Origin: Caballeronia fortuita
GTDB taxonomy: Bacteria > Pseudomonadota > Gammaproteobacteria > Burkholderiales > Burkholderiaceae
Length of the DNA stretch: 64,000 nucleotides
NCBI RefSeq assembly: GCF_001544835.2
Contig: NZ_FCNX02000006.1
Location: forward strand, 62,001 to 126,000
Direction: 5' to 3'
A program made the translations under genes and the position numbers. The notes below the pieces were generated by a model, which did not search any database, was not told the DNA's origin, and saw only the letters and a list, made by a program, of their open reading frames with translations. Positions within the stretch are counted from its first letter, which is position 1, and each line of letters opens with the position of its first letter. Below are positions 57,831 to 64,000 of this stretch, piece by piece.

Positions 57831-60476
57831 CTAGCTCGCGCGTGTGCCGATTCTTTCGATCCCGAATCGGCTATATGAATACCTCGCCGCGCCCAACGCG
57901 AATTCGAACCCGCCATCACAACGCACGATGGAAGACGGCTTCGCGTCCGCGTCGAGCCCGCCCGGCAGCATGTGGAATCGGATCGCGATCTGATGCACAT
58001 CGCTGCCGAAAGGCCCGGGTTCGGGCGGGTCGAATTCGACGAGACGATCCGCCGCGCCGAGTCGCGTGGCAATGCGCTCTTCGTTGTCAGGGAAATCGAG
58101 CTCGCTGAATTGCGTGTCATACGGGAGCGATTGCATCCGCGCGATGGTCCGCTCTGCGCTGTTGCCGCCCTCGAGTTGTTGCGCCAGCTTTTCCCACCGT
58201 GCGCCGAGTTCACGTTGTATTGCGCGCAGGCAATCGGGATGTGTCGCGCGTTCAACCAGCCTTCGATTTTCGAGCGGAATCTCGCGGCTCGGCTGTTCAC
58301 CGATCAGACGTCGCGTCGCTTCGATCATGCGCAAGTCGGGATAGACACCACCGCCCTTGCTGAATCGCCCAAGACCGTTGCGCGGCGCGTCGAGACAGCG
58401 TTCGAAGGAACCGTCCGCGGGTATCAGCACCCATGCGCGTGCCTCCTCGAAACCGTCCGGCCTGCGATCTTGCCCTTCGCGCTTGTGCCGATGCAGACGC
58501 CCGATGCGCTGCAGCAGCACATCCATCGGACAGATATCCGTGATGAGCAAGTCCGCGTCGATGTCGAGACTTTGCTCGAGCGTCAGTGTGCCGACGACGA
58601 TGCAAGCGTGCGTACCTTTGCGATTCTTGCCGATCCGCGTCTCGACGCGCGCATCAAGACGCGGGCGGTCCTGACGGCTGAAGCGGCTGTGATGCAACGT
58701 TGGGACGCCGTCGAGATCGAATAGCCATGCGCGATCGCCGGAACCGTTCACCAATGCTTCGACCTCCTTCTGGGTGGCGATCGCAGCCGGGACGGTATTG
58801 CGGACAATCAGCACGCGCGCGCCCTGTTTCGCCGCGTCGAAAGCGAGGCGGGCGATGGCTACGGGATCATCGATGGCGTTGAGGGTTTGCCAGTGAACCG
58901 TCTTGGATCGGCCCGAGTCGGGCAATTTTCGAACGCTTGCGCCCGTGAGCGCAGGGTAAGGCGATTGCACTGCCGCTTCGATGCCTGGAGCCGCGATGAC
59001 TTCGCCGCCGCTTGCAATGTTCTGAAACCGCGCGCGCTGGCTCGACCCAAGCGTCGCCGAAAGGAGCAGTGCATGGCCGCCCGTAGCGAGATGCGCCGTC
59101 AAGAGCTGCTCAAGCACTTGCGACATATAGGTGTCGGACGCGTGGACCTCGTCGACGATCAGCAGCGACCGGCAAAGCGCTGCATGACGCAAATGTGCAT
59201 GTCGCACTTTCAAGGCGGCGAGCAAGGCCTGATCGATGGTGCCGACGGCGATCGTTGCCGCGAGGAACCGCTTCGACGACTCGGCGGCCCATCTCTGGTG
59301 GGCTTTCGCATCATCAGGGTGATCGGACCACAGGACCCGAAAGTTGGGCAATGCGGTTTTCTCGTTACCGTCCGCGCTTTCATAGCCGGGCAAGGCGCGC
59401 ACGACGACCGGCGCTTTCGTTGGCCAGAGACGCGCGACGAACTCGCGGACACGCTCATAAACCTGCGTCGCCGCCACGCGCGTAGGCAGCGCGAAGTACA
59501 GCGAATCCACCTTGCCCGCCTCGAAGAGTTTTGCGAAGCGCCACAACGCCGCTTCCGTCTTGCCGCTGCCCGTTTCCGATTCGAGGATGAGAAGCGGGCC
59601 GAGTCCGTCCTCGCCAAGTGCGCTTTGAGCCGGATGCGGCATGTCTATTCCAAATGCCGACTTGAAAGAGAATCCATCGCGAATCAATTGCGTGCGCAGT
59701 CCCGACGTATCCAGTCCGATGGCACTCACAGCTTTCGACGCCCGGACGAGCGCGTCTTCCAGCGTTCGCGCGGAACCCGGCTTGCTGTACTCGAAGAAGC
59801 ACACGTCCGAGCCGAGCCAGTCGGCAAGTTGCACGAGGCCTGCAAACAGGTGAACGAACGCCGGCGCGGACGGCAGTGGTTCCCCGCCCGAAACGAACGC
59901 GAGTGGGAAATGCTGGCGCAAGGCATCGCCGATTTGCTTCAGCGTGACTGCAGGGTTATAGACTTCGCGATTCGCGGCGTCACGGACGGGACGCCAGATT
60001 ATCGGGTCGACGCTTCTTGGCTCCGGCACCGGTCGGCCGTGGTGGCCCAAGCTCGCAAGCAGCAATTCGTTGACGCCACCACCCCAGTTCGACATCGCCC
60101 CGACGGGCAGTCCCGAAAGCAGCGATTCTCCGCAGCTAAATGCGTAAAGCGCTTCGGCACCGTGTCCAGCTTTTTGCGGCCATCCGGGCGGCGCGGAGAC
60201 TTTCCAGCGCTTCGCCTGAAACCCGCTGTTGGCTTTGCCGAAGTCATGCAGAAAGGCAAGCGCGGCAAGCCGCTCGACATCCTGCTTGCTCAATGCGCGG
60301 CCAGCAGTGGAAGCCAGGGCGTCGCCGATGCGTCCGCACTGCGCGATCGCCATGAAACAGGCGGCTACGTCCAGCATGTGGTCACACAGCGGGTGGAAGG
60401 GCGAGTGCTCGTCGCCATCACGCAGCCGCTTGCCCCATGCGATGAATGTATCGGTTCTGTTTGCTTCGTTGCTCAT
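57831..60476 (-). CDS. cas3: CRISPR-associated nuclease-helicase Cas3
   Basis: An 881-residue Cas3 with an N-terminal HD nuclease domain (FHPLCDHMLDVAACF and LAFLHDFGKANSGF with the HD pair) and a superfamily 2 helicase: Walker A ETGSGKTEAALWRF, motif II VDEVHASD (DEVH), motif III LLSATLGS, and motif VI LQRIGRLHRH. It degrades DNA bound by Cascade. First gene of the eight-gene cas operon (order cas3-cas8e-cas11-cas7e-cas5e-cas6e-cas1-cas2); it starts at 60476, opposite the leader of array 2. Confidence 0.96.
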   Translation of the reverse strand: MSNEANRTDTFIAWGKRLRDGDEHSPFHPLCDHMLDVAACFMAIAQCGRIGDALASTAGRALSKQDVERLAALAFLHDFGKANSGFQAKRWKVSAPPGWPQKAGHGAEALYAFSCGESLLSGLPVGAMSNWGGGVNELLLASLGHHGRPVPEPRSVDPIIWRPVRDAANREVYNPAVTLKQIGDALRQHFPLAFVSGGEPLPSAPAFVHLFAGLVQLADWLGSDVCFFEYSKPGSARTLEDALVRASKAVSAIGLDTSGLRTQLIRDGFSFKSAFGIDMPHPAQSALGEDGLGPLLILESETGSGKTEAALWRFAKLFEAGKVDSLYFALPTRVAATQVYERVREFVARLWPTKAPVVVRALPGYESADGNEKTALPNFRVLWSDHPDDAKAHQRWAAESSKRFLAATIAVGTIDQALLAALKVRHAHLRHAALCRSLLIVDEVHASDTYMSQVLEQLLTAHLATGGHALLLSATLGSSQRARFQNIASGGEVIAAPGIEAAVQSPYPALTGASVRKLPDSGRSKTVHWQTLNAIDDPVAIARLAFDAAKQGARVLIVRNTVPAAIATQKEVEALVNGSGDRAWLFDLDGVPTLHHSRFSRQDRPRLDARVETRIGKNRKGTHACIVVGTLTLEQSLDIDADLLITDICPMDVLLQRIGRLHRHKREGQDRRPDGFEEARAWVLIPADGSFERCLDAPRNGLGRFSKGGGVYPDLRMIEATRRLIGEQPSREIPLENRRLVERATHPDCLRAIQRELGARWEKLAQQLEGGNSAERTIARMQSLPYDTQFSELDFPDNEERIATRLGAADRLVEFDPPEPGPFGSDVHQIAIRFHMLPGGLDADAKPSSIVRCDGGFEFALGAARYSYSRFGIERIGTRAS

Positions 60477-60753
60477 ACGGCGATGAGTCGCGGGTGATTG
60501 ACTTCAAGCAGGGGTTTTGCACGCCTGACACTTTATTTGGATTCCTACTTTTTACGCTATGAGATGACGCTGCTCTATACGATTTTGCTGAGTTCTTGCG
60601 TGCGGGGACGGCATGGATCGCTTGTCGAATGACGGTCAACAGAGTGCCATGTTTGACAGCCAGCGAGCCGCTAGGGATACTCTCCGCGAAGCGGCTTATT
60701 CTGGATATCTAATCGGTCGTTTGTTCTTTAAAATCATTGGTATAACGGGTAGA
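60477..60753. promoter_or_regulatory. Divergent region: cas operon promoter and leader of CRISPR array 2
   Basis: This 277-bp gap between cas3 (minus) and array 2 (plus) has lower GC than its surroundings and no convincing gene. The last ~60 bp before the first repeat, containing ATATCTAATCGG, TTGTTCTTTAAAATC and AACGGGTAGA, form the array 2 leader. The cas promoter should lie on the cas3 side, where ACACTTTATTTGG and TACTTTTTACGC stretches occur. Confidence 0.6.
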
Positions 60754-62181
60754 GGTTCCTCCGCGTGCGCGGAGATAGGCCCTGCACGGCGGCCATGACC
60801 TTCATGACCTTTCCGGTTCCTCCGCGTGCGCGGAGATAGGCCCGACCGCGCGGACTTCGAGCGCCTGCTCGCGATGGTTCCTCCGCGTGCGCGGAGATAG
60901 GCCCGCAGGCGACGGTCATCACCAACCGCGGCTTGAGGTTCCTCCGCGTGCGCGGAGATAGGCCCTGTTCCTTAAACCGATTGACGACGCCCCGTTAGGT
61001 TCCTCCGCGTGCGCGGAGATAGGCCTCGTGTCTTCGTCGAAGTGCGGCAGACCGATGCGGTTCCTCCGCTTGCGCGGAGATAGGCCCCTTTCCGTTCGCA
61101 GCAACGTGTGATTTACGCGGGTTCCTCCGCGTGCGCGGAGATAGGCCCGCGGCACTCCTTCTGGTCAAGCGTCTGATATAGGTTCCTCCGCGTGCGCGGA
61201 GATAGGCCCGCCCGGCCGAGTCTCGGGCTTGGAGCTTTTCAGGTTCCTCCGCGTGCGCGGAGATAGGCCTTGCTTCAGCAGCGCCGAAGCCTGTTCTACG
61301 GCGGTTCCTCCGCGTGCGCGGAGATAGGCCCCGACGATGATGGCGGCGATCGCGGAGACAAACGGTTCCTCCGCGTGCGCGGAGATAGGCCCAAGTCGTC
61401 AAGGCCTCCACCGTCGATGCCGACGGTTCCTCCGCGTGCGCGGAGATAGGCCCCCGCGCGATCCGGGCGGACCGATCACGCCCGCGGTTCCTCCGCGTGC
61501 GCGGAGATAGGCCCCCCATCGGCGATTGGGAACTCGACGTGTTGGTTCCTCCGCGTGCGCGGAGATAGGCCCCGCGTTCTCGCGCACATGATCCTCGCGC
61601 CAGCGGTTCCTCCGCGTGCGCGGAGATAGGCCGTGGTTCAATGAATCAAAGTCAATCCTCACACGGGTTCCTCCGCGTGCGCGGAGATAGGCCCCAGTCA
61701 CCCTCGAACGACCTGAGTCGTGTCTGGGATCCTCCGCGTGCGCGGAGATAGGCCGTACAGGTACTTCTTCCATCGATGACTCTCGGTGGTTCCTCCGCGT
61801 GCGCGGAGATAGGCCCGCTTCGGATAAATCAGCCGCTCGAGCCGCTCGGGTTCCTCCGCGTGCGCGGAGATAGGCCCTATGGCGCACAGCCTGACAATAC
61901 TTGGTATCAGGTTCCTCCGCGTGCGCGGAGATAGGCCTTGCGTGAAGGGTTCGAAGTCGACGAAGCGCATGGTTCCTCCGCGTGCGCGGAGATAGGCCCG
62001 CGACTCGGATCGTCGCTTATCTGTCGAATCAGGTTCCCCCGCGTACGCGGAGATAGGCCTGGACTGCCGTAGAACGGCCGGTGCTGGCGCGTGATTCCTC
62101 CGCGTGCGCGGAGATAAACACGCCGAAGCCCCGCGCGAGTGTTGCGGCGTGGTGGTTCCTCCGCCTGCGCGGAGTCAGCCG
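60754..62181 (+). CRISPR. CRISPR array 2, type I-E, 24 repeats
   Basis: Twenty-four 28-bp repeats begin at 60754 with a 61-bp period. Read on the plus strand, the repeat runs GGTTCCTCCGCG to GAGATAGGCC; it differs from array 1 at one position of the handle (GATAGGCC instead of GATAGACC) in almost every copy. One spacer is short (30 bp, 61514-61543). Variant repeats occur at 61059 and 61727. The last three repeats (62032, 62093, 62154) are increasingly decayed; the final one has lost the GATA handle, marking the old end. The leader is on the cas3 side. Confidence 0.97.
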
Positions 62182-62254
62182 AGGACCGCTCGACGCATCG
62201 GGTACTAGGTACCAAAGCCTCCACCATCGCGGCGATACGGCCCCAGCGCAACTC

Positions 62255-62518
62255 TCACCCCCCAAACCTCTCCCTCGCCGCCTCCACCACCCGCGTCACC
62301 GCCTCCACACTCAACCGCGCCGCCACCGCCTTCACATACTCATGATGCCGCGCCTCCAGCGGCGCATCCAGATGCTGCGCATGCAGATACCGAATCAGCG
62401 CAATACGCCGGTGCTTCAACGCGATACTCCGATCCAGCAACTTAAGCGCCGCGTCGGCATCGTGCTTCTTGCATGCACGCTCGGAAAGCTGCGCTGCCGC
62501 ATCGCGCGATGCGTTCAT
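62255..62518 (-). CDS. Small hypothetical protein at the end of the sox operon
   Basis: An 87-residue, mostly helical, charged protein (MNASRDAAAQLSERACKKHDADAALKLLDRSIALKHRRIAL ... shown only in part: DAALKLLDRSIALKHRR and FLHAQ-like helix pattern IRYLHAQHLDAP). Its ATG at 62518 overlaps the stop of the folB-like gene by 4 bp (ATGA), which supports translation. No family was recognised. It is the last gene before the decayed end of CRISPR array 2. Confidence 0.6.
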   Translation of the reverse strand: MNASRDAAAQLSERACKKHDADAALKLLDRSIALKHRRIALIRYLHAQHLDAPLEARHHEYVKAVAARLSVEAVTRVVEAARERFGG

Positions 62519-62958
62519 CTCGCGACCACAACCGCGTCTCGCGCATCGACCCGCAAACGCCATGCATCGAAATCCGCGCGACGCCAGTCGAGTTCAAGCC
62601 CGAGCCGCTTCGTACCTTCACGAATTTTGGGCTTGTGCAATGTCAACGTAAGCGCGTCCAACGCCGGCCATTCATCGAACGATAACGCCGCGATCTCCAC
62701 CGCCAGCGTCTCCAGCAAACGCGTATGTCCCTTCGTTTCGAGAAACACGCTCACGCGATTGCACCACGCCTCGTAATCGATCAAGCCATCGAGCGATTCA
62801 TGCGGCGTGCTGCGATAACGCAGGCTCGCGTCGATGCACACCGGCTGCGGCGCCTCGTGCTCATGCTCATACAGGCCGACACGCGTCTTCACGATCAACT
62901 CGTCGACGATCACGCGCCAGCCCTCGCCACTCGCCGCGAGCGGTTCGAACGGCTTCAT
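62515..62958 (-). CDS. Dihydroneopterin aldolase-like (FolB family) protein
   Basis: A 147-residue FolB-type protein: VIVDELIVKTRVGLYEHEHEAPQPVCIDASLRY near the N-terminus, where the usual FolB pattern is I-x-x-L-x-x-x-x-x-G-x-x-x-x-E; DYEAWCNRVSVFLETKGHTRLLETLAVEIA; and LTLHKPKI. FolB makes 6-hydroxymethyl-dihydropterin in folate synthesis. This copy lies in the sox operon, overlapping soxG by 4 bp, so it may support the folate-dependent sarcosine oxidase rather than act as the housekeeping enzyme (inference). Confidence 0.82.
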   Translation of the reverse strand: MKPFEPLAASGEGWRVIVDELIVKTRVGLYEHEHEAPQPVCIDASLRYRSTPHESLDGLIDYEAWCNRVSVFLETKGHTRLLETLAVEIAALSFDEWPALDALTLTLHKPKIREGTKRLGLELDWRRADFDAWRLRVDARDAVVVAR

Positions 62959-63608
62959 GAGAGAAGCGGCGCGGCGGCGTCGAGCATGATCTTCACGAAG
63001 TAGTCCGCGAAGCTGCGGCGCACGATGATCTCGAAACGATCGCCGCCCAGCGGCACGAGCGTAATCGTTGCCTTGAAATAGTGGCTCTGCGCGCACTGGC
63101 CGACGCCGAAGACCTTCGGATGCAGATCGAGCGGACAGCCGCGCGAAAGCACCTCGCGCGTCTTCGGGCCATCGATTTCGAGCACCGTATAACCGCTGCC
63201 AATATCCACCGCCGCCGAGAACTGGCCGACGAACGCATCGCGCAGTTTCGCTTCGAGCGGCGCGGGACGCGATGCATCGTGTGCCGTATCCGAATGCACG
63301 AGCCATTCGTCAGGGCCGAGCCACAGCATCGTGTATCCGTTGCCGCGCGCGATGGTGTTCGCCTTCTCCGGCGGCGCGCAGCCGATCACGCTCTGCACCG
63401 CGCGCGCAAAGGCCGGATCGCGTGTATCGCCGCGCACGTTCACGAGTTCGAGGAACGGCCGCTCGCTCAGACGAAACGCCTTGGGCGAACCACTTTGATG
63501 CGCCTTCATCAACGCATCGGCGCCGACGAGCGGAGACTCCTGCCACACACCCTGTCCGCTGATTGCGCGATCGACGACCGTCGAGGAACCTTTGATCTCA
63601 TTCAACAT
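62955..63608 (-). CDS. soxG: Sarcosine oxidase, gamma subunit
   Basis: A 217-residue protein of the heterotetrameric sarcosine oxidase gamma family: KAFRLSERPFLELVNVRGD, TMLWLGPDEWLVHS, SAAVDIGSGYTVLEIDGPKTREVLSRGCPLDLHP, and FEIIVRRSFADYFVKIMLDAA. With SoxA, SoxB and SoxD it oxidises sarcosine to glycine, producing 5,10-methylene-tetrahydrofolate and hydrogen peroxide. Its start overlaps soxA by 11 bp and its stop overlaps the folB-like gene by 4 bp. Confidence 0.94.
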   Translation of the reverse strand: MLNEIKGSSTVVDRAISGQGVWQESPLVGADALMKAHQSGSPKAFRLSERPFLELVNVRGDTRDPAFARAVQSVIGCAPPEKANTIARGNGYTMLWLGPDEWLVHSDTAHDASRPAPLEAKLRDAFVGQFSAAVDIGSGYTVLEIDGPKTREVLSRGCPLDLHPKVFGVGQCAQSHYFKATITLVPLGGDRFEIIVRRSFADYFVKIMLDAAAPLLS

Positions 63609-64000
63609 GCTGACGTGCTCCTTCGCTGTCGTAGAACACCGAACTGGTGATTTTCGCGTTGACGCGCTTGCCATTGGCGAGCGGAATCATGACCGATTCG
63701 CCGATCTTCTCGAGACCGCCCTTCACGACGGCCAGCGCAATCGAGCGCTTCAGAATAGGGCTGTAATAGCTTGATGTGACGTGTCCGAGCATCGGCGCCG
63801 TATCGCCCTGAAACGGACCGGCAACGATCTGCGCGCCTTCGGGCAGCACGAACGAAGGATCGTCGGTAAGAAGGCCGACGAACTGCTTTCGCCCTTGTTT
63901 TGCAGTATCCGAACGCGTAAGCGAGCGTTTGCCGATGAAGTCCTTCGACTTCGCGACGAGCCCGCCCATGCCGAGGTCGTACGGCGTCATCGAACCGTCC
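63598..64000 (-). CDS. soxA: Sarcosine oxidase, alpha subunit, C-terminal part (runs off the window)
   Basis: The last ~133 residues of a GcvT-like (aminomethyltransferase) domain: TPYDLGMGGLVAKSKDFIGKRSL, GHVTSSYYSPILKRSIALAVVKGG and VMIPLANGKRVNAKI. This is the folate-binding C-terminal region of the alpha subunit of heterotetrameric sarcosine oxidase. The reading frame is open to the window edge; the rest of the gene and soxD/soxB should follow beyond position 64000. It overlaps soxG by 11 bp. Confidence 0.9.
   Translation of the reverse strand, partial: DGSMTPYDLGMGGLVAKSKDFIGKRSLTRSDTAKQGRKQFVGLLTDDPSFVLPEGAQIVAGPFQGDTAPMLGHVTSSYYSPILKRSIALAVVKGGLEKIGESVMIPLANGKRVNAKITSSVFYDSEGARQHVE

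Overview
The window is high-GC DNA whose gene content and gene order point to a Burkholderiaceae bacterium, most likely Paraburkholderia or Caballeronia. This is inferred from the Burkholderia-type porin, the glycine betaine gene order and the repeat elements; no marker gene is present. Most of the window is one large catabolic region for quaternary amines, interrupted by a complete type I-E CRISPR-Cas locus. No tRNA, rRNA, transposase or integrase was recognised.

Layout. Positions 1-13.9 kb are ordinary accessory genes: the N-terminal part of a sensor histidine kinase, a LysR regulator divergent from an aminotransferase, a polar amino acid binding protein, an EmrB-like exporter, DUF29 and DUF748/AsmA-like proteins, a DUF1254/DUF1214 lipoprotein, and a copper-exporting ATPase behind a textbook MerR-type promoter. 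Positions 13.8-22.7 kb are carnitine catabolism: thioesterase, carnitine 3-dehydrogenase, dehydrocarnitine-cleaving enzyme (BKACE family), a CaiX-like binding protein, a GlxA-type regulator, and an unusual fusion of an acetoacetate-CoA ligase-like domain with a carrier domain and a thioesterase. Positions 22.7-30 kb hold a porin, an isolated two-domain glycosyltransferase, a choline-type binding protein, choline sulfatase with its LysR regulator, and purU. Positions 30.7-43.2 kb are a nine-gene minus-strand glycine betaine operon (dipeptidase, V4R-domain protein, dgcA, dgcB, etfA, etfB, gbcA, gbcB, betaine binding protein) divergent from gbdR. Positions 44.5-49.7 kb hold fdhA and betIBA. Positions 49.7-62.2 kb are CRISPR array 1, the cas genes (cas3 to cas2, all minus strand) and CRISPR array 2. 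Positions 62.3-64 kb are the tail of a sarcosine oxidase operon (soxA, soxG, a folB-like gene and a small gene).

How the genes fit together. Choline-O-sulfate gives choline (BetC); choline gives glycine betaine (BetA, BetB); carnitine gives glycine betaine (CdhA, CdhC, CdhB). Glycine betaine is demethylated to dimethylglycine (GbcAB), sarcosine (DgcAB with EtfAB) and glycine (Sox). The released one-carbon units are handled by FdhA and PurU. Three solute-binding proteins occur without any permease or ATPase gene, which recalls the Pseudomonas system in which several binding proteins share one transporter.

Structures worth noting: three copies of a roughly 600-700 bp inverted-repeat element, each at an operon boundary; a nested palindrome between caiX and the ligase fusion; a decayed CRISPR repeat one base after the betA stop codon; irregular spacers; and a spacer that reads as the start of a phage gene.
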